This document shows positions 17,924 to 29,218 of a stretch of DNA of 64,000 bases, in pieces (position 1 is the stretch's first letter; each line of letters opens with the position of its first letter). Where the stretch lies: positions 1 to 64,000 of the forward strand of contig CAJUSF010000051.1 in the NCBI GenBank assembly GCA_910588945.1, read 5' to 3'. The notes beneath the pieces are model-generated. The model was given only the letters and a program-made list of their open reading frames with translations. It was not told the origin of the DNA and did no database searches. The DNA comes from an uncultured Eggerthellaceae bacterium. GTDB lineage: Bacteria > Actinomycetota > Coriobacteriia > Coriobacteriales > Eggerthellaceae. The position numbers and the translations under genes are program-made.

Positions 17924-18973
17924 TTAATGCGGAAGCAACAACTGAGCGATCTGCACTGCGTTGAGCGCCGCCCCTTTACGGATCTGATCGGCTACATCCC
18001 AAAATGCAAGCCCATGCTCCACAGAAGGGTCCTTGCGAAGGCGACCGACATACGTGGCATCCGTCGTCGCAAGAAGGCCCGGCATCGGATAGGCGTTGCT
18101 GGCAGGATCGTCCATCACAACGATACCCGGCGCGGCCTCAAGAGCCCGTCTCGCACCCTCAACGCTCACCTCATCTGCGAACTCCACATTGATCGCCTCG
18201 CCGTGACAACGGAGCACAGGCACTCTCACACATGTGGCAAACACATCGAGATCGTCATCACCCATGATCTTCTTCGTCTCGACGACCATCTTCCACTCCT
18301 CTTTCGTGGAGCCATCATCAAGGAACACATCTATATGCGGAATGCAGTTGAAAGCGATGCGATGCGCGAACGCGCTGATCGTAAGTTCGTCATCAGACTT
18401 GCCGTCAAGAAATTCGCGTGTCTGGTCGTAGAGTTCGGCCATAGCCGGCGCACCAGCACCCGATGCCGCTTGATAGGTGGACACGATCACGCGCTTGATG
18501 CGACTGAGATCATAGAGCGGCTTTAGCGCAACGACCATCTGGATCGTAGAGCAATTCGGGTTCGCGATAACGCCAGAATGCCATTTCACATCATCAGGGT
18601 TGACCTCAGGCACAACTAGCGGCACATCCTCATCCATGCGAAATGCGCTCGAATTGTCGATCATCACAGCGCCTGCTTTGATAACAGCATCACGCATCTG
18701 CTTAGACACGCTTGCCCCCGCAGAGAACAGCGCAATGTCTACGCCCTCGAACGATTCGTGAGTCATCTCCTGAACCTCAAGCTCTCCAGCCTCAACATCG
18801 CCGCAGCCCTCAAAGCGCACCTTCTTGCCCGCAGAGCGCGCAGACGCAAGCGCTATGACCTTGCTGGCAGGGAAATCCAGATCGTGGAGCACCTTCAAGA
18901 ATTCCTGCCCCACAGCACCGGTCGCACCGGCAACTGCAACTACAGGACGCTTGGGCATAGGTTTGTTCCACAT
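17924..18973 (-). CDS. asd: Aspartate-semialdehyde dehydrogenase
   Basis: A 349-residue NADP-dependent enzyme that reduces aspartyl phosphate to aspartate semialdehyde on the way to lysine/diaminopimelate, threonine and methionine. The Rossmann motif GATGAVGQ is near the N-terminus, the catalytic Cys is in NPNCST near residue 137, and the substrate-binding His lies within the FAHRIAFNCIPHID region. It starts 2 bases after lysC, so the two form an operon. GGGA lies about 9 bases before the ATG. Confidence 0.95.
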   Translation of the reverse strand: MWNKPMPKRPVVAVAGATGAVGQEFLKVLHDLDFPASKVIALASARSAGKKVRFEGCGDVEAGELEVQEMTHESFEGVDIALFSAGASVSKQMRDAVIKAGAVMIDNSSAFRMDEDVPLVVPEVNPDDVKWHSGVIANPNCSTIQMVVALKPLYDLSRIKRVIVSTYQAASGAGAPAMAELYDQTREFLDGKSDDELTISAFAHRIAFNCIPHIDVFLDDGSTKEEWKMVVETKKIMGDDDLDVFATCVRVPVLRCHGEAINVEFADEVSVEGARRALEAAPGIVVMDDPASNAYPMPGLLATTDATYVGRLRKDPSVEHGLAFWDVADQIRKGAALNAVQIAQLLLPH

Positions 18974-18975
18974 AT

Positions 18976-20253
18976 CTATCTTCCCTTCTTCATCTTGTCC
19001 GCGATCTCTTCAGCGGAAAGCTGGGTCTCTTCGAAAATGCTGTCTGAATCAAGCTCGAATGCGGTATGCAAAAGCTGCACCGCGCGCTCGACCTCGGCCG
19101 CATCTATCACCATGGAAAGACGGATCGGCGAGGTGGAGATGGCTTGGATGTTGATGTTGTTGTCCGCCATCGTGCGAAAGGCGCGAGCAGATACGCCCGG
19201 CGAGGATTTCATTCCCGTGCCGACCAAAGATATCTTGGCGATGTCCTCATCAACATCGAACTGGTTCGCACCTATCTCAGGAAGGATCTCCTCCAGCGTC
19301 TCACGGGCGCGACCGAGATCGGATGCAGGGCATGTGAACGAGATGTCGGTAGTGCCGTCAAGCGAGGTGTTCTGCAGGATCATATCCATATTCACCATGT
19401 TCGCCGCAAGGGCGGAAAACACTCGCGCTGCAACGCCGATCGTATCGGGAAGGCGGCGGATCGTCACCTTCATCTCGGATGTATCATGCGCGATGCCGGT
19501 GATGACGGCTTGTTCCATTGCGGATTCCTCCCTGATCAATGTTCCTTTGGCTTCGCTGAATGCAGAACGCGAATGGATCGTAACTCCCCATTTCTTCGCG
19601 AATTCGACCGCTCGGGACTGCAACACTCCCGACCCGACGCTTGATAGCTCGAGCATCTCGTCGTATGAGATTGAATCAAGCTTGTGAGCGCGCGGGCAGA
19701 TACGCGGATCTGTCGTATAGATACCATCAACATCGGAGTAGATCTCGCACACATCGGCGCCGATCCCCCATGCAACGGCAACAGCGGTGGTATCCGAGCC
19801 GCCGCGTCCGAGCGTGGTGATATCCCCATTGGCATCGATGCCTTGAAAGCCCGCGACGATCGGGATATATCCCTCGTCGAGCGCATCGGTGATACGCTTG
19901 TTGTCTATACGCATGATCTTGGCTTTGTTGTGAATGCCGTTTGTCTCGATGCCAGCTTGGCGGCCAGTGAAGCTGATTGCCTTATACCCCATCGCCTCCA
20001 ACGCCAGCGCAAGCAGCGTCATCGACACCTGCTCTCCTGTGGATAGCAACCTGTCTAGCTCACGTGCAGGAGGGTTCGTATTCACGGCATTGGCAAGTCC
20101 CATAAGCTCATCGGTGGTCTTTCCCATGGCCGACACCACGGCAACCACCCTATCACCGCCATCGTGAATAGATACGAGACGCTTCGCAACGTTTATGATG
20201 CGCTCCGGCGAAGCGACCGATGTTCCTCCGAATTTTGCGACTATCAATGACAT
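18976..20253 (-). CDS. lysC: Aspartate kinase
   Basis: A 425-residue aspartokinase catalysing the first, usually feedback-controlled step of the aspartate family. The kinase motif KFGGTSV is at residues 6-12, and two ACT domains fill the C-terminal 160 residues, as in lysine/threonine-sensitive class enzymes. I chose the ATG at 20253 (MSLIVAKFGGTS) with GGAGC upstream; the 28-residue extension is not family-like. It lies directly upstream of asd in one operon. Confidence 0.95.
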   Translation of the reverse strand: MSLIVAKFGGTSVASPERIINVAKRLVSIHDGGDRVVAVVSAMGKTTDELMGLANAVNTNPPARELDRLLSTGEQVSMTLLALALEAMGYKAISFTGRQAGIETNGIHNKAKIMRIDNKRITDALDEGYIPIVAGFQGIDANGDITTLGRGGSDTTAVAVAWGIGADVCEIYSDVDGIYTTDPRICPRAHKLDSISYDEMLELSSVGSGVLQSRAVEFAKKWGVTIHSRSAFSEAKGTLIREESAMEQAVITGIAHDTSEMKVTIRRLPDTIGVAARVFSALAANMVNMDMILQNTSLDGTTDISFTCPASDLGRARETLEEILPEIGANQFDVDEDIAKISLVGTGMKSSPGVSARAFRTMADNNINIQAISTSPIRLSMVIDAAEVERAVQLLHTAFELDSDSIFEETQLSAEEIADKMKKGR

Positions 20254-20519
20254 ATTATCTACTGTTGCTCCAAAGCCATCGGATATATAAACAGAAATGT
20301 TCCTAACGCATAATGCGATTATCTGAACCAATCGCACGATAATCTATCTTATCAAAGACCGACCAGAGTAATGCGCACATATCGTATAAAGGCGTGAAGG
20401 GACGAAAGCACAGAGAAGGCCTGTCCTTTTCCCCATTTCCATTGATCGCAAGATGAATAAGGGTTACTCATGGACAGCGAAGGGACCCTTGCAGCTTCAA
20501 ATCCGAAAAATGAACAATA

Positions 20520-21443
20520 TCATCCATTTTTCGCACCCTGCCGCGGATGGGCCGCCCGATACTCCTCGATCATATGCGTCCTGTCGATATGCGTATATAT
20601 CTGCGTGGTCGAAATGTCTGAATGCCCGAGGATTTCTTGGATCACGCGAAGGTCCGCTCCGCCCTCGAGCATATGAGTTGCAAAGGAATGGCGAAGTGTG
20701 TGGGGATGAAGATCGTCCACATCAATAGCGCCTCCCGCCTTCGCCACGATCGCATGAAGCCCTTGGCGCGAAAGACGCGTTCCCCTAGCATTCAAAAACA
20801 CCGCCTTGACATCGGTCGGATTCGGATTCTTCGACTTCATGCTCAACGCCGGGCGGGCATCTGTGAGGTAGCGATCAAGCGCACGTAGCGCCTCGCCCGA
20901 TATAGGCACGATCCGCTCTTTTGAACCTTTGCCGAACACCCGCAAGAAGCCCTCTTCGAAGTAGAGGCTGTCGGTATCGAGACCGCAGATCTCGCTCGCT
21001 CGTAGGCCGCACCCATAGAGCACCTCGAGCAATGCGCGATCGCGAAGGCCAGTGGGTGACGAGTCTGTATGCATATCCAACATGCGCTCTACCTGATCGA
21101 TCGACAAAACATCAGGGAGCCTCTCTGGGATCTTAGGGAGCTTTATGGAATCCGCTGGATTCTTGTCAGTCATATCTTCCCTGATCAGAAAGCGGTGAAA
21201 ACCCTTCACAGCCGACATACGCCTCTTCACAGTGGCAGGCGAATACCCGGCCTTCATGATGCCAGTTTCAAACGCAATAACATCGTCTCTTGTTATGTCG
21301 GCAACATTGATCTTATCGCAGCGCTTGAGATCTGCGGCATACAAGGACAGATCGCGTGCATACTGCGATATCGTGTTGTTCGACGATCCGCGCTCGACCC
21401 GCAGATGGATCAGATATTCGTCTATTGCCTCTTCGATGTTCAT
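20520..21443 (-). CDS. xerD: Site-specific tyrosine recombinase XerD
   Basis: A 307-residue tyrosine recombinase resolving chromosome dimers at dif together with XerC. The N-terminal SAM-like core-binding domain covers about 1-90. Catalytic residues are visible as Arg in CGLRASE (near 148), HTLRH near 247, GHSDI and the Tyr nucleophile in TTQIYTH near 281. Length and residues fit housekeeping XerD rather than a phage integrase, and no attachment site or phage genes are nearby. It follows pyrG after 9 bases and is probably co-transcribed. Confidence 0.9.
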   Translation of the reverse strand: MNIEEAIDEYLIHLRVERGSSNNTISQYARDLSLYAADLKRCDKINVADITRDDVIAFETGIMKAGYSPATVKRRMSAVKGFHRFLIREDMTDKNPADSIKLPKIPERLPDVLSIDQVERMLDMHTDSSPTGLRDRALLEVLYGCGLRASEICGLDTDSLYFEEGFLRVFGKGSKERIVPISGEALRALDRYLTDARPALSMKSKNPNPTDVKAVFLNARGTRLSRQGLHAIVAKAGGAIDVDDLHPHTLRHSFATHMLEGGADLRVIQEILGHSDISTTQIYTHIDRTHMIEEYRAAHPRQGAKNG

Positions 21444-21452
21444 GAACGTATT

Positions 21453-23057
<1,605 letters not shown>

Positions 23058-23279
23058 TTATCGAACTCCTTGCGAGATTGATCGATCCGAATAGGGCGAG
23101 TTTGATGAATGAAGGCCATTAAGCGGCAAAGAATTACGCTTCGAACAGACTCAAATCATCCACTCTCAACGTTTCTACATTATACGGCGACAGAGCAACA
23201 AGGATCTTCTTGCAAAGATAGTTTTACAACCCCGAAACAAAGGTATGTTTCCGAGCGCTGCCCATATCCTATGCAAGCA

Positions 23280-23465
23280 ATAGCAACGTTTCAAGTCGCC
23301 GCAAAGATAACAAAGTCTAATATCAAAAAGAAGCAGGTCACCGCAAAGATAGCGAGGTTTCGACCGGTGCCTGCATTTTATTAATCTATAGAAACGTTTC
23401 AGGTCGTTCATAGAGAATAACTGGGCTTTATATTCAAAGGAATCGGGTCGCCGCAAAGGTAGCGA
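23280..23465. repeat. Degenerate direct repeats flanking repeat family P1
   Basis: Two related units of about 110 bases run in tandem. One starts AACGTTTCAAGTCGCCGCAA (about 23287) and the other GAAACGTTTCAGGTCG (about 23391). Each ends with CAGGTC- or GGGTC-CCGCAAAG-TAGCGAG. The last unit abuts the P1 palindrome at 23466. No gene is found in 23058-23605. Confidence 0.5.
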
Positions 23466-23566
23466 GCGGCATATCCTGCGGTTCAGATTTGCGGGAAAGA
23501 CCAACGACGTGTACTTCGCTACACGAGGAGGTCTTGGACCGTGAAGATGAACCGCTGGGATGCCGC
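23466..23566 (-). repeat. Palindromic repeat family P1, copy A
   Basis: A 101-base imperfect hairpin. Outer arms GCGGCATATCCTGCGGTTCA and AACCGCTGGGATGCCGC pair, and the inner arms GTGTAC/CTACAC close on a short loop. Copies B (41987-42188) and C (53933-54033) match; C also has exactly 101 bases. It lies 3' of the minus-strand DUF1846 gene, separated only by a short AT-rich hairpin. Confidence 0.85.
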
Positions 23567-23576
23567 GCAGCGTCAT

Positions 23577-23604
23577 GCGTTTATTTATTAAAATAAATAA
23601 ACGC
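23577..23604 (-). other. Perfect AT-rich hairpin at the DUF1846 stop
   Basis: GCGTTTATTTAT and ATAAATAAACGC are 12-base perfect arms around TAAA, ending 1 base before the stop codon of the minus-strand gene at 23606. No T-tract follows, so it may protect the mRNA 3' end rather than act as a classic terminator. Confidence 0.6.
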
Positions 23605-23605
23605 C

Positions 23606-25087
23606 CTACTTATGATAGTACCGATGCTGCTCATACTTCGGCTCGCAGCAAACATTGATCCCGAGCGTCTTGTAGAGCTTCTCGTCGGTCGACGAGATTA
23701 TCACCGAAAAATACGCGTCACAGCCGCGCAGCTTGTCAGCGTTATCAATAAGAAGCTCCGCAAGCGGGTTTGTTGATGAAGAAATGGTCAAGGCAAGCAG
23801 CGTCTCGTTGGAATGCAGGCGCGGGTTGCGGTTGCCCAGATGTTCGGTCTTCAGATGACAGATCGGCTCGAGAACATCATCAGAGATGACATCAACATCA
23901 TCATCCACACCAGATACGCCCTTCAAAGCATTCATAAGCAACGCAGATGCAGCACCGAGCAGATTTCCTGTCTTACCCGTAACGACCTTACCATCGGGAA
24001 GCTGCATAGCGCCTGCCGGTTTTCCGGTCGTTTCAGCCTTCAACAGCGCGGCCGAGCGTGCGGGCGAGAGATTGGCGGTTATCCCCGCTTTATTCATGAG
24101 CATCTCGATCTTGTTGAGCCCACAATCCTCAACGCCTGTCCTCTTCTGCTCCACAGCTGCAGAGAAATATCTGCGCACGATCTCGTTGTTGGACGCCTCG
24201 CGACATGCCTCATCATCCACGATCGCATATCCTGCCATATTCACGCCCATATCGGTCGGGCTCTTATACGGGCTCTCGCCAGCAATTTTCTCCATCATCG
24301 AGCGCAACACCGGAAATATCTCAACATCCCGATTGTAATTCACAGTGGTCTTGCCATAGGCCTCAAGATGGAACGGATCGATGATGTTATCATCACCAAG
24401 ATCGGCTGTAGCGGCTTCATATGCAATATTAACTGGATGGTTGAGCGCCAAATTCCAGATTGGAAAAGTCTCAAACTTCGCATACCCCGCAACAATACCA
24501 TGTTGATATTCATGATAGAGCTGTGAGAGGCAAGTGGCCATCTTTCCCGAGCCGGGCCCAGGTGCAGTAACCACCACCAACGGCCTGCTTGTGCGGATGT
24601 AATCGTTTTTACCATAGCCCTCTTCACTAACGATCCCATCAATGTCGTATGGGTAGCCAGGAATCGAATAATGCAGATAACTCGTAATTCCCATGTCGGT
24701 AAGTCTTTTGCGAAACGCATCCGCATCGGGCTGATTCCCATAACGAGTAATCACAACGCTTCCAACCATAAAACCCATCGAACGAAAGATGTCCATCAGA
24801 CGAAGAACATCCTCATCATATGTGATTCCAAGATCGCCGCGCACTTTAGACTTCTCGATATCATTGGCATTGATGGCGATAACGATCTCGACCTCGTCGG
24901 TCATCGATTGAAGCATGCGGATCTTGCTGTCGGGCTCAAATCCGGGCAGTACGCGTGAGGCGTGGTAGTCATCGAAGAGCTTCCCGCCGAATTCAAGATA
25001 TAACTTGCCCCCGAACTGGTCTATCCGCTGACGGATGTGCTCGGCTTGAAGCTGGATGTACTTGTCGTTGTCGAAACCGATCTGCAT
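23606..25087 (-). CDS. DUF1846 family protein
   Basis: A 493-residue cytoplasmic protein of the DUF1846 family, widespread in anaerobes and Firmicutes and of unknown function. Recognisable stretches are the N-terminus IGFDNDKYIQLQ, LEFGGKLFDD, APGPGSGKMATCLSQLYHE and GVNMAGYAI. The GPGSGKMAT segment looks like a nucleotide-binding loop. GGAG precedes the ATG by about 8 bases. It lies 23 bases after the NAD kinase gene, so the two are likely co-transcribed, hinting at a nucleotide- or NADP-related role, which is inference only. Confidence 0.88.
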   Translation of the reverse strand: MQIGFDNDKYIQLQAEHIRQRIDQFGGKLYLEFGGKLFDDYHASRVLPGFEPDSKIRMLQSMTDEVEIVIAINANDIEKSKVRGDLGITYDEDVLRLMDIFRSMGFMVGSVVITRYGNQPDADAFRKRLTDMGITSYLHYSIPGYPYDIDGIVSEEGYGKNDYIRTSRPLVVVTAPGPGSGKMATCLSQLYHEYQHGIVAGYAKFETFPIWNLALNHPVNIAYEAATADLGDDNIIDPFHLEAYGKTTVNYNRDVEIFPVLRSMMEKIAGESPYKSPTDMGVNMAGYAIVDDEACREASNNEIVRRYFSAAVEQKRTGVEDCGLNKIEMLMNKAGITANLSPARSAALLKAETTGKPAGAMQLPDGKVVTGKTGNLLGAASALLMNALKGVSGVDDDVDVISDDVLEPICHLKTEHLGNRNPRLHSNETLLALTISSSTNPLAELLIDNADKLRGCDAYFSVIISSTDEKLYKTLGINVCCEPKYEQHRYYHK

Positions 25088-25110
25088 AAAATAGCTCCAA
25101 TCGTCTAAAA

Positions 25111-26031
25111 CTAGAAGAATGTCTTGGCAGCGTAACGGTAGAAATGCTCACTATCCTCATAGAGCAACGTGGTAGGCGTCTCACCCTTTCTGACCAAAAC
25201 ACGATCCACCAATTGGTTGAACATTAGGATATCACCATCGGCGAAAAGCGTTGCCGCTCGGGAGGATCGTTCGCTTTTGAGATCCACACATACCACATCA
25301 CTAGGATCGGTTACAAAAGCGCGAGCCAAAAGCGAATGCGGGGCAAGCGGCTGCACGACGAGCCCCTGATAACTCGGAGCCACAAGAGGACCCCCCGCGG
25401 CAAGCGAATATGCGGTCGAGCCGGTGGAGGATGAGACGATGATGCCATCTCCGTCAAGCTCAGCGATGGGCGTGCCTGAGATATCGAACGAGAAGTTGAA
25501 CGTACGCCCCATAGGGCCTCTGGTTATGGCTATCTCGTTCAAAGCGAAGAACTCCGTGCGACCGGCAAGACCCTGCGTGTTCACGCCGAACTGCTCCCCT
25601 TTGAATGCGTCGCGAAGCGCTATGTCCTCAGGCGAGAGCTCGTCTCCAAGAATCACCTCGATCGATAGGTTCGCACGGCGCTCCGCCTTGAGTTCTCCTG
25701 CAAAGGCGCGCGCCACCAGAGGGATCACACCGCCATCGCTAGGGTTGGCCAAAAATCCCAAGTGTCCAAAATTGATCCCAAGAATGGGAGTGTCAAGACC
25801 TGCGAGCATACGCGCGGTGCGAAGGATCGTGCCATCGCCGCCGAGCACCACAGCCAGATCGATGTTCTCTCCCGCATGCCCGCGCTCCTCGAGAAGCCCA
25901 GCAGGCTCGTTGAGCTCATATGAATCCACAATCGCGTAATCCACTCCCGATGTGGCAAGATATAACGCCAACGAGGAAGCCGCATCTAACGCCTGCGGAT
26001 TCGTTTTATTCTTGACTATCAACACTAGCAT
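25111..26031 (-). CDS. nadK: NAD kinase
   Basis: A 306-residue kinase converting NAD to NADP. The hallmark GGDGTILRTAR lies near residues 70-80, with NFGHLGFL after it, and the second motif DGIIVSSSTGSTAYS lies downstream. I chose the ATG at 26031 (MLVLIVKNKTN) with GGAG 8 bases upstream; the longer form overlaps the divergent murJ start. It is the first gene before DUF1846. Confidence 0.93.
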   Translation of the reverse strand: MLVLIVKNKTNPQALDAASSLALYLATSGVDYAIVDSYELNEPAGLLEERGHAGENIDLAVVLGGDGTILRTARMLAGLDTPILGINFGHLGFLANPSDGGVIPLVARAFAGELKAERRANLSIEVILGDELSPEDIALRDAFKGEQFGVNTQGLAGRTEFFALNEIAITRGPMGRTFNFSFDISGTPIAELDGDGIIVSSSTGSTAYSLAAGGPLVAPSYQGLVVQPLAPHSLLARAFVTDPSDVVCVDLKSERSSRAATLFADGDILMFNQLVDRVLVRKGETPTTLLYEDSEHFYRYAAKTFF

Positions 26032-26115
26032 GGTTCGATCTCCATCGATGGTGGGCATTGACGCTTCATTTGATATCATGAGTACTCGATCATTACCAAA
26101 AGTATACTTCAGAAA

Positions 26116-27798
26116 GTGACGCGAATATTGGCTAAGCACGCCAAAAACGATAGCCGTTTCACTGCACGCGATATTAAGCTCGGAAACCACGAGGGTTCAG
26201 ACAAGCCGACAGGCTCGTCAGCGCCTCTGATGAGCCTGTGCGTAGTCCTCTCGAGGATAACCGGCTTCGCTAGAACCTGGGCCATGGCCTATGCGATCGG
26301 TGCCACTTTCCTATCCAGTTCCTATCAGGTGGCCAACAATCTTCCTAACATGCTCTATGAGCTCGTTATGGGCGGGATGCTCGTTACGGCGTTTTTGCCG
26401 GTATATGTTTCTGTGAAGAATAAGCTCGGCAAGACTGAAGGAAACAAGTACGCGTCGAACCTGCTGTCGATCGTAGTGTTGATACTTGGAATAGTGGCGG
26501 CGCTAGGAATGATATTCCCGAGCGCGATAATCTACACGCAGTCTTTCTACTCCGATCAGGAAACGATGGGCACCGCCGTGCTGCTCTTTCAATTTTTTGC
26601 TATACAAACGGTATTCTATGGTGGCTCATCGATATTTTCAGGGCTTCTCAATGCGAATAGAGACTACCTCTGGTCTTCGATCGCACCCGTATTCAACAAC
26701 TTAATCGTCATCATCACGTTCATCATCTATGCGATGGTGGCACCGATGAATCCCGAGATCGCGCTCTATATCATAGCTATCGGCAATCCACTTGGCGTAT
26801 TCGTGCAGATGATCATCCAGATCCCAGCTCTCAAGCGCAACGGTATCGTACTCAGGCCCATCATCGATCTTCGCGATCCTTTCCTCAACGAAACGCTTAA
26901 GCTCGGTGTTCCAGCCTTCCTCGTGATGATCTTCTCATTCATAACGGTATCTGTGATGAATGCGGCGTCGTACGCTTTTGCAGACAACGGACCGTCCATC
27001 ATCGTATACGCGCGCCTTTGGTATACGCTTCCCTACTCGTTTTTGGCCATCCCTATCACAACGGAGCTATTCACCGAGCTGTCGCATCTTGTGTCGAAAA
27101 ACGAGATCGACGAGGCGTGCGAGACCGTCACATGGGGAATCTCGCAGATAATGTTCCTGCTCACCCCCTTCATGCTGTACCTGATCGTGTTTTCCTATCC
27201 GCTCGTGTGCATCTATCATATCGGCGCCTTCACGATGGATGATGTCGGGATGATCGCATCATATCTGGCGGCGCTATCACTGGCGCTTCCCTTCTACGGC
27301 GTAAACGCTTATCTGCAAAAGATCTTCAGCTCTCTACGAGCGATGGGCGCATTCGCGATCATGATGGCGATCGCATCCATCATCCAAGTGGCGCTCACCA
27401 TGGGCGCGGTGAGCGCAGCTGAGGCGGGATATCCCATCACGATCGAAAGCGTCGCCATCGCAAGCGCGATCTTTTATGTCGTCGCCGATGCAGCATCACT
27501 TATCTACCTCAAGCGCAAGCTCGGGCATATCGGGATGATGCGGATCGTGCGCGCTACAGCGCTAGGGCTCATACTGGGGATCGCCGGCGCTGCTGGCGGC
27601 GCGGGTGTGCTCTGGGCGCTGCAAAGTTTCATAGCGCCCTTAGATGGATCGATCTGGCAGGCGATGGGCTACGTTGTTGCAGGCGGCATCGTATCTCTTA
27701 TAATTACATTCGGCGCATCAGCGAAGCTTAAGGTCAAAGAAGCCGATCTGGTGCTATCCATGGTCGGGAAGCTGACGCGAAGACTCAGACGCAGATGA
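26116..27798 (+). CDS. murJ: MurJ-type lipid II flippase
   Basis: A 560-residue polytopic membrane protein of the MOP/MVF superfamily with about 14 helices. Features are LSRITGFARTWAMAYAIG in helix 1, NNLPNMLYELVMGGMLVTAFLP in helix 2 and YSFLAIPI later. MurJ moves lipid II across the membrane for peptidoglycan synthesis. A GTG at 26116 is the apparent start, with a poor ribosome-binding site, so the start is uncertain. A basic cytoplasmic N-tail of about 35 residues precedes the first helix. The ATP-grasp ligase gene follows after 45 bases in the same direction. Confidence 0.88.
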   Translation: MTRILAKHAKNDSRFTARDIKLGNHEGSDKPTGSSAPLMSLCVVLSRITGFARTWAMAYAIGATFLSSSYQVANNLPNMLYELVMGGMLVTAFLPVYVSVKNKLGKTEGNKYASNLLSIVVLILGIVAALGMIFPSAIIYTQSFYSDQETMGTAVLLFQFFAIQTVFYGGSSIFSGLLNANRDYLWSSIAPVFNNLIVIITFIIYAMVAPMNPEIALYIIAIGNPLGVFVQMIIQIPALKRNGIVLRPIIDLRDPFLNETLKLGVPAFLVMIFSFITVSVMNAASYAFADNGPSIIVYARLWYTLPYSFLAIPITTELFTELSHLVSKNEIDEACETVTWGISQIMFLLTPFMLYLIVFSYPLVCIYHIGAFTMDDVGMIASYLAALSLALPFYGVNAYLQKIFSSLRAMGAFAIMMAIASIIQVALTMGAVSAAEAGYPITIESVAIASAIFYVVADAASLIYLKRKLGHIGMMRIVRATALGLILGIAGAAGGAGVLWALQSFIAPLDGSIWQAMGYVVAGGIVSLIITFGASAKLKVKEADLVLSMVGKLTRRLRRR

Positions 27799-27843
27799 AC
27801 CGGCCGACACATCCCGAATATCAGAAACGGAGCTTTGAGAGTC

Positions 27844-29148
27844 ATGCCTACAAGAGAACCTAGGTTACAAGAATCACAAGTCGCATCGCATCTGGTGCCG
27901 ATCGTGATCGGAGGCGACGTTCTAGCCTACAGCTTCGTGCGTGAGTTCCACAGAGCATATGGGGTCGAGCGCTCGATCGTGATCATGACCGATGATATCA
28001 AGATGCTCTCCTCCTCGAAGTTCACAGATTGCAGGATCGTTGCTAATTCGGGCGATCCGGATATTCTCGTTCCCACGCTGATCTCTATCAACGAAGAAAT
28101 CACCTCATCCGATCCCGAAGCGGTAACCATCGCTGTGGGAACCGATGATGCTGTGGCGGCTCTTCTTGCAGAGCACAGAGAACCTCTTGAAAACGCTGGA
28201 ATCGTCATCCCGTATGAGGATTTCGAGAAGATCGATCAGCTCTCTAAGAAGGATATCTTCTATGAGCTCTGCGAACAGCTCGATATCCCGTATCCTAAGA
28301 CGTGGTATTTCGACTGCGGTAACACGGACAACATCGATCTTCCATGGGATGAATTCTCTTTCCCGATCATCGCAAAACCGGCCGATTCGTCTGCTTACAA
28401 GCATGCGCACATAAAGGACAAGCGCAAGGCCTACGAGATCTATTCGTTAGAAGAGCTCAAGGAAGTCTGGAGCAACATCGTAGCGTCAGATTATGATGGC
28501 CAGCTGCTCATCCAAGACTTCATTCCCGGCGGCGATGATGCTCTTTGGATAATCAATATGTACACCGACGAGAACGGCGAGATCCGAGTCATTACCAGCG
28601 GAGACATCGTCTTGCAGGACCACTGCCCGTCGGCGATAGGCAATCCGCTCACGATCATCGGATGCAAAAACCAGCAGTTGATCGATTATGTTATGCGCAT
28701 CCAAGACAAGGTGAAATTCCATGGATGGTCGACATTCGACATCAAGTTCGACGAGAGAAACGGAAAATACGTCTTCTTCGAGATGAACATCCGTCCGGGA
28801 AGAAGCTCCTATTACGTAAGCCTCGGTGGCGTCAGCTTCGTGAAACCGATCGTAGAGGATTACATACTCGGCAAAGAGGTTGAGAAAGAAGAGTCTTACA
28901 GGCCGTTTGTCTATAACATCGTTCCGAAATACGTTCTTGAGCACACTGTTTCAGACAAGCAGGTTCTTGCGCGCATCAAAGAGCTCGAGAAGACGACTGA
29001 GCCCAATAGCGACCCGCTTCATTACTCTGCTGACAGCCTTGCGCATAATTTCTGGGCGTGGCTCATGCGTATTAACTACATTCGCAAGTTTAAGCGCTAC
29101 TATTGGGACACAGATGGAAAACAGTATGTGAATAATAACAATAATTAG
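27844..29148 (+). CDS. ATP-grasp carboxylate-amine ligase resembling D-aspartate ligase
   Basis: A 434-residue cytoplasmic ATP-grasp enzyme. The N-terminal PIVIGGDVLAYSFVREFH, the central FPIIAKPADSS and the metal-binding FFEMNIRPGRSSYYV near residue 313 recall the D-aspartate ligases (AslA, Aslfm) that attach D-Asp to Lys in UDP-MurNAc-pentapeptide. The family call is from pattern memory, so the substrate is inference. Support comes from context: it follows murJ by 45 bases and converges on an aspartate racemase homologue. The ATG at 27844 has GGAG 11 bases upstream; a TTG at 27835 is an alternative. The last five codons are all Asn and form one arm of a palindrome over the stop codon. Confidence 0.7.
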   Translation: MPTREPRLQESQVASHLVPIVIGGDVLAYSFVREFHRAYGVERSIVIMTDDIKMLSSSKFTDCRIVANSGDPDILVPTLISINEEITSSDPEAVTIAVGTDDAVAALLAEHREPLENAGIVIPYEDFEKIDQLSKKDIFYELCEQLDIPYPKTWYFDCGNTDNIDLPWDEFSFPIIAKPADSSAYKHAHIKDKRKAYEIYSLEELKEVWSNIVASDYDGQLLIQDFIPGGDDALWIINMYTDENGEIRVITSGDIVLQDHCPSAIGNPLTIIGCKNQQLIDYVMRIQDKVKFHGWSTFDIKFDERNGKYVFFEMNIRPGRSSYYVSLGGVSFVKPIVEDYILGKEVEKEESYRPFVYNIVPKYVLEHTVSDKQVLARIKELEKTTEPNSDPLHYSADSLAHNFWAWLMRINYIRKFKRYYWDTDGKQYVNNNNN

Positions 29149-29166
29149 GAAATTATTGTTATTATT
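29131..29166. other. Perfect 16-bp AT-only palindrome spanning the ligase stop codon
   Basis: AATAATAACAATAATT and AATTATTGTTATTATT are perfect arms around AGGA. The left arm encodes the C-terminal Asn run and the TAG stop lies at the arm-loop junction. No T-tract follows. It could terminate or stabilise the murJ-ligase mRNA. Confidence 0.7.
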
Positions 29167-29218
29167 CCGACCTAACATAGCGGTTCCGGCGGGTACTTAG
29201 ATCTTCCTAAAAATATAA

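Noticed and set aside
20520..21443. Tyrosine recombinase as a sign of a prophage or integrative element
   Set aside because: Length, motifs and linkage to pyrG fit housekeeping XerD; no phage genes, tRNA attachment site or att repeats are nearby.
23109..23384. 91-codon plus-strand frame in the pyrG-DUF1846 gap
   Set aside because: It runs through degenerate direct repeats, has no ribosome-binding site and no family-like pattern.
27835..29148. Calling the ATP-grasp protein carbamoyl-phosphate synthase or D-Ala-D-Ala ligase
   Set aside because: Length and motifs (NIRPGRSSYYV, N-terminal GGDVLAYSF) do not match either; a carboxylate-amine ligase of D-Asp type fits better.
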